From: JAUMBM01 sp964441755
GTDB taxonomy: Bacteria > Bacteroidota > Bacteroidia > Chitinophagales > Saprospiraceae
Assembly (NCBI GenBank): GCA_964441755.1
Contig: CAYTVG010000013.1
Location: forward strand, 62,001-126,000
Direction: 5' to 3'
Length of the DNA stretch: 64,000 nucleotides
The position numbers were made by a program, and so were the translations under genes. Below are positions 1 to 7,842 of this stretch, in pieces. The first letter of the stretch is position 1; every line of letters begins with the position of its first letter. Under the pieces are notes generated by a model. That model made no database searches. It saw only the letters and a list, made by a program, of their open reading frames with translations, and had not been told where the DNA came from.

Positions 1-636
1 CAGCGGCGATTTGCCAATAGGACCAAGGCTCTTTTGGGTAAAAATGAAAATAGCCAGGCTCACGACCATCACCAGGCCCGAAAGGGCGAAAGCCAGGCTC
101 CAGGACTGTGTTTTTCCTACCCACACCAGCAGAAATCCTCCAAGGAAAGCACCGATATTGATCCCTGCATAGAAGAGGCCAAAGCCGGCATCCCGGCGGG
201 TGTCGCCGTCCTGATACAGTCCGCCTACCATGGTCGATATGTTGGGCTTAAAAAAGCCCGTACCGATGATCGTGAAGCAAATACCGATGTAAAAAAGTTG
301 TTCAGGTGCAGCAGCAATGATAAAATTGCCGAGAATCATCATGCTCCCACCCCAAAACAACGACTTGCGGAAACCCAAAATTTTGTCGGCAAACAGCCCG
401 CCGATGAAGGTAAATGCATAAACAAAAGCCTGTATAGCTCCGTACTGCAGATTAGCTGTTTTGTCGTCCAACAGCAGTTTCTCAACCATAAAAATGGTGA
501 GCATACCCCGCATCCCGTAGAAACAAAAACGCTCCCACATCTCTGACAGAAAGAGATACCAAAGCTGGCGAGGGTACTTGCCTTCAAACTGCTGTATGGC
601 AGCCAGCTCGGCCGCTGCTGTGTCGTTATGCTGCAT
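1..636 (-). CDS. POT-family peptide MFS transporter, 3' end cut by window edge
   Basis: Proton-coupled oligopeptide transporter of the inner membrane. The reading frame is open to base 1, so only the first 212 residues are present, covering roughly the first half of a transporter of about 500 residues. The POT proton-coupling motif ExxER of helix 1 is seen as EMWER at residues 32-36, and the PTR2 signature region FFKPNISTMVGGLY follows. The next upstream gene is a full-length paralogue with the same orientation, so this is a tandem pair. I chose the ATG at 636. An in-frame ATG at 681 would add 15 residues, but it begins inside the hairpin-flanked spacer and aligns less well with the paralogue. 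Substrate specificity (di- or tripeptide) cannot be read from the sequence. Confidence 0.9.
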   Translation of the reverse strand, partial: MQHNDTAAAELAAIQQFEGKYPRQLWYLFLSEMWERFCFYGMRGMLTIFMVEKLLLDDKTANLQYGAIQAFVYAFTFIGGLFADKILGFRKSLFWGGSMMILGNFIIAAAPEQLFYIGICFTIIGTGFFKPNISTMVGGLYQDGDTRRDAGFGLFYAGINIGAFLGGFLLVWVGKTQSWSLAFALSGLVMVVSLAIFIFTQKSLGPIGKSPL

Positions 637-687
637 GATTCTATGCTTGGTGATTGTGCAGAAAATGCTGCGATAGCCCATAATGCG

Positions 688-717
688 CCAAAGTCCGGCA
701 CAAGAACCGGACTTTGG
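688..717 (-). terminator. Hairpin after the second POT gene
   Basis: Perfect inverted repeat CCAAAGTCCGG (688-698) and CCGGACTTTGG (707-717) with an 8-nt loop. It lies 33 nt past the stop of the upstream POT gene and before the start of the next. No clear T-run follows on the minus strand, so it may be a terminator or a processing/attenuation hairpin in a two-gene transcript. Confidence 0.5.
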
Positions 718-750
718 CAGCATACAATATTTTTTAAAAAAACCTCCCCA

Positions 751-2286
751 CTACTTGATGCCGTGCATCATGCGCCGCAGCATACCGCTCATCAGGAAGA
801 GGATAGCAGCAGCAACACCCGTCAGGGCAATGAATACAGTAAAGAACTCGTAGAGGTTGGTAATCTCATAGCCGAGGAAATTGGTCGTTGCAGGCCCCCC
901 TTCGCCGCCTTCCCCCCCGGGGATGAGCGCACTCAGGGTACCTGCAAATTTATTGGCCGCTGCATTGGCCAAAAACCAGGTGCCCATCAGCAAGGAAGAA
1001 AAACGCAGAGGCGCCAGCTTTGACACCATTGCCAGACCAATTGGTGACAGGCAAAGCTCGCCCATGGTATGGAGCACGTACAGCGAAATCAGCCACCACA
1101 TGCTGATTTTTACCGTGCTGTCAACACCATTGACGCCGAGGGCAATCACCACATAGCCTAAGCATAACAAGGCGAGGCCCCAAGCCATTTTCATGGGAGA
1201 AGCAGGCTCTGCATTTTGCTTGTGAAGAAAATCCCACAAGAGCGTAAACAGTGGTGCCAATACAATGATGGCCAACGGATTGATTGACTGAAACCAGCTT
1301 GCAGGCATTACCCAGTCTCCAATATTTCTGTTGGTCTGCTGGTCTGCAAACAGGGTCAGCGAGGCGCCCGCCTGTTCGAAAGCGCTCCAAAAGAAAATAA
1401 CAAAAAACGCAAGGATTATGATTACGGCTATACGTGAGCGTTCCTCTTTAGTGAGCGATTTGTCGAGAATAATGATCAGCGGCATGACAATCATCGCACC
1501 ATAAATAAGGTAACCGACGACATCCAAATCGCTGTTAAACAAATTTTTAAAACTAAGCAGGAAAAAGATGACCAACAAAGATCCGACGATGATCAGCAGA
1601 TTTTTGAGATCGAGCTTTTGCACAGGCATACCCACCGGCTCGCCATCGGGTCCTACCAGATACTTATTTTTCAACAATTCAAAAGAGACTGTACTGATGA
1701 CCATACCGATACCGGCCGCCAAAAAGCCCCACTTGAAGTCTGCGATATTGCCCGTATCCCCTAATCCCCCGCATACCAGCGGAGAGAAAAATGCCCCCAG
1801 GTTAATCCCCATATAAAAAATAGTGAATGCACTGTCTACCCGACGGTCACCCTGTGGGTACAGCTGCCCCACCATAGTGGAGATATTGGGCTTAAAGAAA
1901 CCGTTACCAACGATCAGCACTGTCAGGCCGGCCCACATCATGGTGGTGGCCAACGCGGGATTGGACAGTAAGCTGCCACACAGGAACATCATAAACTGCC
2001 CGATAGCCATGAGGATACCCCCTACGAGAATACTCCGTCGGTTGCCCAGATAGCGATCGCACAGGTAGCCCCCCAACAAAGGTGTCAGGTATACAAGCCC
2101 GGTGAAACTTCCGTAAATATTGGACGCCTCCTGGTTATCAAATACCAGCGCCTTAGTCAGAAAGAGGATGAAGATAGCGCGCATACCATAGTAGCTGAAG
2201 CGCTCCCACATCTCTGTGAAAAAGAGCACATAAAGCCCCTTGGGATGCCCCGTCGCAGTAGCCCCTGCTGTGTTATTGTTTGTCAT
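751..2286 (-). CDS. POT-family peptide MFS transporter, full length
   Basis: Proton-dependent di/tripeptide importer of the PTR2/POT family, inner membrane, 511 residues, which is the normal family length. EMWER (residues 25-29) is the ExxER proton motif in helix 1. A FFKPNISTMVGQLYPQGD stretch matches the PTR2 signature, and many hydrophobic helices follow, with a long central loop typical of prokaryotic POTs. The start is an ATG at 2286. Its product is clearly paralogous to the truncated transporter downstream (same motifs, same order), so the pair arose by tandem duplication. They may differ in substrate or affinity, but the sequence does not tell which. Confidence 0.93.
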   Translation of the reverse strand: MTNNNTAGATATGHPKGLYVLFFTEMWERFSYYGMRAIFILFLTKALVFDNQEASNIYGSFTGLVYLTPLLGGYLCDRYLGNRRSILVGGILMAIGQFMMFLCGSLLSNPALATTMMWAGLTVLIVGNGFFKPNISTMVGQLYPQGDRRVDSAFTIFYMGINLGAFFSPLVCGGLGDTGNIADFKWGFLAAGIGMVISTVSFELLKNKYLVGPDGEPVGMPVQKLDLKNLLIIVGSLLVIFFLLSFKNLFNSDLDVVGYLIYGAMIVMPLIIILDKSLTKEERSRIAVIIILAFFVIFFWSAFEQAGASLTLFADQQTNRNIGDWVMPASWFQSINPLAIIVLAPLFTLLWDFLHKQNAEPASPMKMAWGLALLCLGYVVIALGVNGVDSTVKISMWWLISLYVLHTMGELCLSPIGLAMVSKLAPLRFSSLLMGTWFLANAAANKFAGTLSALIPGGEGGEGGPATTNFLGYEITNLYEFFTVFIALTGVAAAILFLMSGMLRRMMHGIK

Positions 2287-2315
2287 ATAAACCCGTATCG
2301 TTGGTGAAATAATAG

Positions 2316-2323
2316 CAAATGTA
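2316..2323 (-). promoter_or_regulatory. Candidate Bacteroidota -7 element upstream of the POT gene
   Basis: On the minus strand this reads TACATTTG, matching TAnnTTTG, 30 nt before the ATG at 2286. No TTG is found at the ideal 19-nt spacing. The flanks form a weak inverted repeat (AGCAAAT at 2314-2320 and ATTTGCT at 2340-2346). Confidence 0.35.
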
Positions 2324-2459
2324 AAATTTTTTACCTACTATTTGCTTACCAACGGAGAAAATATGACGCCACCGCGCTAAAAGCCGTAGATTATAGCGCC
2401 GGCAAGCCTGTTATTTCCAAGTGTTTTGGCTGTATGTCAGCACATTAACAGCTACTCAT

Positions 2460-3353
2460 TTAGGCCTGACTCAACTCTTCTGCCAGCCATACAAGACTCG
2501 CAGCTGTTGGCAGGTCATTTTGCGCCAGCGCCTGCCGCGCCCGCTCGTGCAGGCGGTCAACCACATGACTTTCACACATAATTGACTGAATATAAGCATC
2601 TTCTTTCAACACTTCTATGCTTTCGCGATCGGGTGCTGTTGTCAGTGATGCCAGATAGCCCAGCTCATTGCCGGTTAATACCCGGCTGTTGCGTGCTGAG
2701 GCAGGCAAGTGCGGAAAGCCTATACCCATCTGTGCCATATCCTGGAAAATCACCTCTACAGCTTCGCCGCTGGCCCGGGTGTAGTAGGCTGCCCCCATAC
2801 GCCCCACCAGGTCGATTTTATGGGGGTCAATACGGCCTCTTTCGTCCAGTACAGACTCCTGTATATGCAGCTTTACAATCTCACAAATAATCAGATGTCC
2901 GGCTCCCCCTTTGTCTCCCAGCGTTATCACATCCTGCACTTTACACTCAAACTGTACGGGGCTTTCTGCCACCCGGGCAGGTTTTACCAGACTGGAAGGC
3001 AGCGGACTAAGTCCTGCCATTTCGAATTCATCAACAGATGGCGGATAGTTGATGCTGCAGAGTGCCATTTGCCGTACGATCGCATGACTCACCACATTGA
3101 TCACACACTCCCGCGTCTCCAAAATATTGTGCAGGGTATCTTTGGTCGTATTGTTGACTTCACGGCGATTAGACGAAAAGACACAAATGGGCGGATTGGA
3201 GCTGAATACATTAAAAAAGCTGTAGGGCGCGAGATTAGGCACCCCCTGAGCATCTAGAGTACTCACAAAGGCAATTGGCCTGGGAGCTACAGCACTCACG
3301 AGGTATTGGTGCAACTGCGCAGTGGGGATAGAAGCAGGATCTATGGAAAGCAT
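2460..3353 (-). CDS. Flavin-reductase-like FMN-binding protein (DIM6/NTAB type)
   Basis: Predicted cytoplasmic flavoprotein of 297 residues. The N-terminal half has the hallmarks of the flavin reductase-like split-barrel family: APRPIAFVSTLD, NLAPYSFFNVFSSNPP, then VNVVSHA-like and QFEC strands. These proteins bind FMN and either reduce flavin for a monooxygenase or act as oxidoreductases with unknown partners. The C-terminal ~100 residues are an extension beyond the minimal domain. I start at the ATG at 3353 (MLSIDPASIP). The frame can be opened to a TTG at 3374, which is less likely. No neighbouring monooxygenase is present, so the partner is unknown. Confidence 0.82.
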   Translation of the reverse strand: MLSIDPASIPTAQLHQYLVSAVAPRPIAFVSTLDAQGVPNLAPYSFFNVFSSNPPICVFSSNRREVNNTTKDTLHNILETRECVINVVSHAIVRQMALCSINYPPSVDEFEMAGLSPLPSSLVKPARVAESPVQFECKVQDVITLGDKGGAGHLIICEIVKLHIQESVLDERGRIDPHKIDLVGRMGAAYYTRASGEAVEVIFQDMAQMGIGFPHLPASARNSRVLTGNELGYLASLTTAPDRESIEVLKEDAYIQSIMCESHVVDRLHERARQALAQNDLPTAASLVWLAEELSQA

Positions 3354-3566
3354 GCGGTGGATGATTTGCTGCAAAAATAAGATTCACTGACGATACAGCC
3401 TGTAACATTTATCACCTTAGCTGCTGTTCGGGAGTGTCTGTCGGAGATGAAAACGACATGCATCATGCACCCGAGTAAGCCCGACAGATAATTATTACGC
3501 GGTAACGAAGGTAAAACGTACCAATTATTTTCAGGCGGGCGAAGACTGCAGGGAAAGTCCCCCGGG

Positions 3567-6371
3567 TCAGGGTTGCTCCTCCGGTGCTTCTTTTTCGTCC
3601 CCTTCAAAATCATCTACTGCCCTCAACAATTCATCCGTGGCGCGCTCCAGCGCTGCCACATCTGCGGCACGCTCTGTTTCTTTTTTTCGCCTGCGCCTGC
3701 GCGCTGGCGGTATTTCCCCTTCGGGGGTATCGACGGGTAAAAAGGCTGCCGCAGCGGCTGCAGCGGGCGGCATTTTACTAAAAGCAAGCTCATCCCCACT
3801 CAGATCTGCATAAATGGTGTCCCCCGCGACAAAAGCCGACCGCAGCAATTCTTTGGCCAGCGGGTCGATCAGTAGTTGCTGTAACGCCCTTTTCATGGGG
3901 CGGGCACCAAACTGGGGGTCATAGCCTCGCCCGGCCAGCCAGCCGAGCGCACGATCACTCAGTTGCAGCGCCATCCCCTGCCGGGACAACTGCTTATCTG
4001 TCTTCTTGAGCAACAGCAACAATATCTGCCGGATATCCTCCCGGGAAAGAGGCGTAAACATGATACGGTCATCAATGCGATTGAGAAACTCCGGGCGCAG
4101 ATGCTGCTTCAGCAGACTGAAAACCTCTTCCCGGGTCGCCTCCACAACTTCTTTTGTCCTTGCCGAATCCAAGGTTTCCAGATCCTCAAAATTTTCGAGT
4201 ATGGTCTCCGCCCCCAGATTGGAAGTCATGATGATAATGGCGTGGGTAAAATCTGCAACACGCCCCTTGCTGTCGGTAAGCCTCCCGTCGTCAAGCACTT
4301 GCAGCAGGAGGTTGAATGTATCGGGATGGGCTTTTTCAATTTCATCGAGCAGAACGACGGAATAGGGGCGGCGGCGGAGCGCCTCCGTCAGTTGCCCTCC
4401 TTCTTCATAGCCAACATAGCCCGGTGGCGCGCCCACCAAGCGGCTCACGGCATGTTGCTCCATATATTCGCTCATATCAATACGCGTGAGCGCTTTTTCA
4501 TCATCAAAAAGCACCTCCGCCAGTGCCTTTGCCAGTTCTGTCTTTCCCACCCCCGTAGGCCCCAAAAAAATAAACGACCCGACAGGCCTGTCCTGATCCT
4601 GCAGTCCGGCGCGGCTGCGGCGCACGGCATCGGCTACCGCCGTGACGGCCTCATGCTGCCCTATTACCCGCTGCTGTATCTCCTTTTCCAGCAGCAGTAT
4701 CTTCTCCCGCTCCTGCTGTAGCATTTTGGCAACCGGTATGCCCGTCCATCGGCTCACAACCGCCGCGATGTCATTGGCCGTGACCTGCTCATTGGTAAAC
4801 CGCAGGTGCTCCGGCAGTCGTTCGATAGCCTCTTCTACCGCTTTGAGCTGCAAACGCAGCGGCTGCTGTTCTCCATATCGTATTTTGGCAACCGTCTCAA
4901 AATCGCTGTTTCTTTCAGCACGCTCAGCCTGCTGGTCCAGTTCTTCCAGTTGTTTTTTGATGACCTGCAGCTGATCAATAAGCTCCTTTTCACTCTGCCA
5001 GGCTGCCCGCAGACCATCGCGTTGCTCTTTAGCATTGGCGATCATACCATTGATGGCTGCCAACTGCACTTCATTGCGTTCACGCTTGATACCCTCCCTC
5101 TCTATTTCCAACTGCCGGACCTTCCTGTCCCATTCATCCACTTCATCCGGCACCGAATCGAGCTCAAGGCGCAACTTAGCAGCTGCCTCATCAATGAGAT
5201 CAATCGCCTTATCCGGCAAAAAGCGATCGGCCACATACCGATGACTAAGCTGCGCAGCAGCGACCAGTGCTTCATCAAGAATCTGTACACGATGATACAC
5301 TTCATATCGCTCCTGCAGACCCCGCAAGATTGAGATGGTATCTTCCAGCCCCGGCTCTTCTATCCTTACCGTCTGAAAGCGGCGTACCAAAGCTTTATCC
5401 TGCTCAAAATATTTTTGGTATTCATCCAGCGTGGTAGCGCCTATAGTGCGAAGCTCTCCGCGCGCTAGCGCAGGCTTAAGAATATTGGCTGCATCAATGG
5501 CTCCATTGCCCCCGCCGGCACCGATGAGGGTGTGGATTTCGTCAATAAACAAGATAATTTCCCCATTGGCGGCCGTCACCTCCTGAATGACCCCTTTGAG
5601 TCGTTCTTCAAATTCTCCTTTGAATTTGGCGCCGGCAATCAGCCCGGCTATGTCCAGTACAAAAATTTTCTTGCTGCGCAGATTTTCCGGCACGTCTCCT
5701 TTAACGATCCGCCAGGCAATGCCCTCTACAATGGCTGTTTTCCCCACTCCTGCTTCGCCTACAAGTATGGGATTGTTTTTCTTTCGGCGAGACAGTATAT
5801 GCAACACCCTGCGGATCTCTTCATCTCTGCCTACAATCGGATCCAGTTTGCCGTGCTCCGCCCTTTCATTGAGGTTTACCGCAAATTTGAGTAATGCCTG
5901 ATAATTGCTCTCCGATCCTGGCTGCCTAACCTTCTGCCCCTTCCGCAACTCGAGGATTGAGGCTTTTAATTTTTCAAAAGTTGCCCCGCCATCCCGCAAA
6001 AGCCGCGCTCCGCGGTCGGTACCTTCCAAAATTCCGAGGAGAATCAGCTCTACGCTGATGTACTCGTCACCAAAGCTATTGAGCAGATGTTTGGCTCTGG
6101 ACAATGCCCTGTTGGCATCATTGGTCAGGTATTGCTTGTCTGCTCCCTTGACCTTGGGATACGCAAGGATGATTTTCTCCAGTGCCGACTGCAGTGTTGG
6201 CACATCTACCCCTGCCTTGGTCAGCAAAAAAATCGCCACAGTCTCGTCGGTTGCCAATATGCCTTTCAGCAGGTGGGTCGTGTCTACTTGCTGCTGTTCG
6301 AATGAAGCGGCTATCCGCTGCGCCTGCATGATCGCTTCCTGCGCTCTGGTAGTAAAATTATCGTAGGTCAT
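3567..6371 (-). CDS. clpB: ClpB-type disaggregase ATPase
   Basis: Hexameric AAA+ chaperone that threads and rescues aggregated proteins together with DnaK. It has an N-terminal double Clp repeat (residues 1-145), AAA module 1 with Walker A GEAGVGKT (205-212) and Walker B LFIDEIH (about 274-280), a coiled-coil middle domain (about 405-525) and AAA module 2 with GPTGVGKT (604-611) and VVLLDEIE (about 672-679). The long middle domain favours ClpB over ClpA/ClpC, although parts of the N-terminus resemble ClpC. At 934 residues it is longer than the usual ~860. The extra C-terminal tail is alanine-rich (about 869-877), then arginine-rich (891-897), then acidic. The start is an ATG at 6371, preceded by long hairpins belonging to the upstream gene. 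Confidence 0.9.
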   Translation of the reverse strand: MTYDNFTTRAQEAIMQAQRIAASFEQQQVDTTHLLKGILATDETVAIFLLTKAGVDVPTLQSALEKIILAYPKVKGADKQYLTNDANRALSRAKHLLNSFGDEYISVELILLGILEGTDRGARLLRDGGATFEKLKASILELRKGQKVRQPGSESNYQALLKFAVNLNERAEHGKLDPIVGRDEEIRRVLHILSRRKKNNPILVGEAGVGKTAIVEGIAWRIVKGDVPENLRSKKIFVLDIAGLIAGAKFKGEFEERLKGVIQEVTAANGEIILFIDEIHTLIGAGGGNGAIDAANILKPALARGELRTIGATTLDEYQKYFEQDKALVRRFQTVRIEEPGLEDTISILRGLQERYEVYHRVQILDEALVAAAQLSHRYVADRFLPDKAIDLIDEAAAKLRLELDSVPDEVDEWDRKVRQLEIEREGIKRERNEVQLAAINGMIANAKEQRDGLRAAWQSEKELIDQLQVIKKQLEELDQQAERAERNSDFETVAKIRYGEQQPLRLQLKAVEEAIERLPEHLRFTNEQVTANDIAAVVSRWTGIPVAKMLQQEREKILLLEKEIQQRVIGQHEAVTAVADAVRRSRAGLQDQDRPVGSFIFLGPTGVGKTELAKALAEVLFDDEKALTRIDMSEYMEQHAVSRLVGAPPGYVGYEEGGQLTEALRRRPYSVVLLDEIEKAHPDTFNLLLQVLDDGRLTDSKGRVADFTHAIIIMTSNLGAETILENFEDLETLDSARTKEVVEATREEVFSLLKQHLRPEFLNRIDDRIMFTPLSREDIRQILLLLLKKTDKQLSRQGMALQLSDRALGWLAGRGYDPQFGARPMKRALQQLLIDPLAKELLRSAFVAGDTIYADLSGDELAFSKMPPAAAAAAAFLPVDTPEGEIPPARRRRRKKETERAADVAALERATDELLRAVDDFEGDEKEAPEEQP

Positions 6372-6427
6372 TGTCCGTAAAATGATGATTAAGGCGCGCG
6401 CCGGCAGCTATTGAAAACACGCTTTGG

Positions 6428-6477
6428 GTGCAAGCGCCCTGTTTTATTTTTTAAAAAATAAACCGGAGCGCTTGCAC
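6428..6477. repeat. Long interrupted palindrome upstream of clpB
   Basis: Outer arms GTGCAAGCGC (6428-6437) and GCGCTTGCAC (6468-6477) enclose a fully symmetric AT core, TTTATTTTTT (6443-6452) followed directly by AAAAAATAAA (6453-6462). It lies between the stop of the CxxCH protein gene and the clpB start, and could be a second terminator or a control element for clpB. Confidence 0.6.
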
Positions 6478-6483
6478 TGTATT

Positions 6484-6510
6484 TATTTTGCTGCCTAAGG
6501 CAGCAAAATA
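6484..6510 (-). terminator. Terminator of the CxxCH/T9SS protein gene
   Basis: Perfect 12-bp stem TATTTTGCTGCC (6484-6495) and GGCAGCAAAATA (6499-6510) with a 3-nt loop, 18 nt past the stop at 6528. A GC-rich apex with a T/A-rich base recurs at several gene ends in this window. Confidence 0.7.
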
Positions 6511-6527
6511 CCTTTATTTTTTATTGA

Positions 6528-7415
6528 CTACTTAACGATTGGCAGACGCACTGCATTGTCAACACCGTCATTAATTTCCAGCCAGTATACGCCGGCCGGC
6601 AACCACTGCACGTCCATCGTCCAGTTGCTTTGCCCGGGAGCGATGAGCCTGCGTACTCCCTCAACCAACCGACCGTTGGCATCGTATAAATTTACCTGTG
6701 CTGAAAAACTGCTATGGCCTTCCAGCGCAATGGTCAGTTGATCCCTGACGGGATTCGGGAAAGCTTTGACCACAAAATTGGGCCTGTTTACCTCATTGTC
6801 CGATGACGTGAGTTCTGTTACCGTAAGAGGCGTGCCCAGGCTTGCGGTTGCATCTCCGCTGGTGCCTCCATTGTTGTTGGTTGCTAAACCGGCAGCGTAA
6901 AATCTGACATCACCACTGCCTGCTGCAGGTGCCGTCCACGGTGTGCGGAAGGTATTTGATGAACTTTTAACCGCCTGCTCCGCGTACTGTCGGTTGCTGA
7001 TGGGGGTGACGCGAATGCCTGTTGCTGTGCTGAAACTACCCGCCTGCGTATTGGCACTGCCGGCAAGTGCTACTGCCTGAAAGCCATAGCGCGATGCTGC
7101 TGTCTGTGTATTTACGACCACCTCCAGCTGATAGTTCATACCCGGGACATAGGAGGTAACCTGCTGTCCTGTAGCATTGAGAAGGCGTACGCTCAGACTG
7201 GGGTTGTAATTGCTCCCTCCTGAGTGGCAGCTGTTGCAGGATCCTTGCGCATAAGGACTCCCTCCCGTGCGGTCAGCGCCTTGGTTGAGCCCCGCGCCGG
7301 TAGAATTGCCCATAATACCCAAGGCTAATACAAACAAACCCATCGGATACAGCCAAATGCGATTTTTTTGAAAAAATTTGCTGGTACTGGTCATTGAGAA
7401 GTAGCCGTTTTTCAT
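6528..7415 (-). CDS. T9SS-secreted protein with CxxCH motif and choice-of-anchor V/Reeler-like domain
   Basis: Exported protein of 295 residues. A hydrophobic segment at about 21-36 acts as signal peptide. CNSCH at residues 60-64 is a single CxxCH c-type heme attachment motif, followed by the SGG that is usual in this family. A beta-sandwich region (about 70-200) resembles the choice-of-anchor V (Reeler-like) domain. The C-terminus from AFPNPVRDQL to the end is a type A sorting domain that directs export by the type IX system and surface attachment or release. Heme binding is inferred from the motif only. The start is an ATG at 7415; the likely mature N-terminus lies shortly after GIMGNSTGAG. 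Confidence 0.85.
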   Translation of the reverse strand: MKNGYFSMTSTSKFFQKNRIWLYPMGLFVLALGIMGNSTGAGLNQGADRTGGSPYAQGSCNSCHSGGSNYNPSLSVRLLNATGQQVTSYVPGMNYQLEVVVNTQTAASRYGFQAVALAGSANTQAGSFSTATGIRVTPISNRQYAEQAVKSSSNTFRTPWTAPAAGSGDVRFYAAGLATNNNGGTSGDATASLGTPLTVTELTSSDNEVNRPNFVVKAFPNPVRDQLTIALEGHSSFSAQVNLYDANGRLVEGVRRLIAPGQSNWTMDVQWLPAGVYWLEINDGVDNAVRLPIVK

Positions 7416-7842
7416 TGTCCGTGTTTTTTGAAGATTAGTGCATGTATGATTGCAATACTAAGTATACGCTTTGTTTATACAATCACCATTCTTTAAAGTT
7501 TATGCATATCCCCTGACATTTATCTACTAATATCCGTTCCGGGTTTTCTCGCTGAGCTCTCAACTGTTCTTTTCTCCCAATTTTTTACGAGTTCAATCAC
7601 TTGGTGCCTGCTAAGTTTCTTCCCAAGTCCAAATAAGCGATTTGTTTTTGCCTTTGGCGACAATCCTGATTGTGTTCTTTGTTCTCTGACCTGTTGTAAT
7701 GGCAAACGTCAACTCACATATCCGGTTCTACTGAAATGGTGATCCAATGTATTAATATTTCTCTATTTCGTTATCTGTATACGAAATAAGGGCTGCCCAC
7801 CTTTAGGTAGACAGCCCCTGGTTAATTTACAATATTTCCCGT
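7416..7842. other. 427-bp intergenic region, no supported gene
   Basis: It holds the upstream region of the CxxCH gene and the terminator of the giant gene (7790-7818). A 61-codon minus-strand frame at 7520-7705 begins with TTG and shows no family signature, so I do not call it a gene. Confidence 0.6.
7790..7818 (-). terminator. Terminator of the giant surface protein gene
   Basis: GGGCTGCCCACC (7790-7801) pairs with GGTAGACAGCCC (7806-7817) around a TTTA loop. In the minus-strand RNA the two imperfect positions become G-U wobbles and the 12-bp stem is complete, whereas in the plus-strand RNA they would be C-A mismatches. This supports minus-strand use. TTATTT follows the stem. Confidence 0.75.

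Noticed and set aside
688..745. Possible attachment site or insertion-sequence end at the hairpin and TTTTTTAAAAAA palindrome
   Set aside because: No direct duplication or transposase nearby; a terminator explains it.
7520..7705. 61-codon minus-strand frame, Lys/Arg-rich, considered as a transposase remnant
   Set aside because: TTG start, no recognisable motif, no terminal inverted repeats around it.
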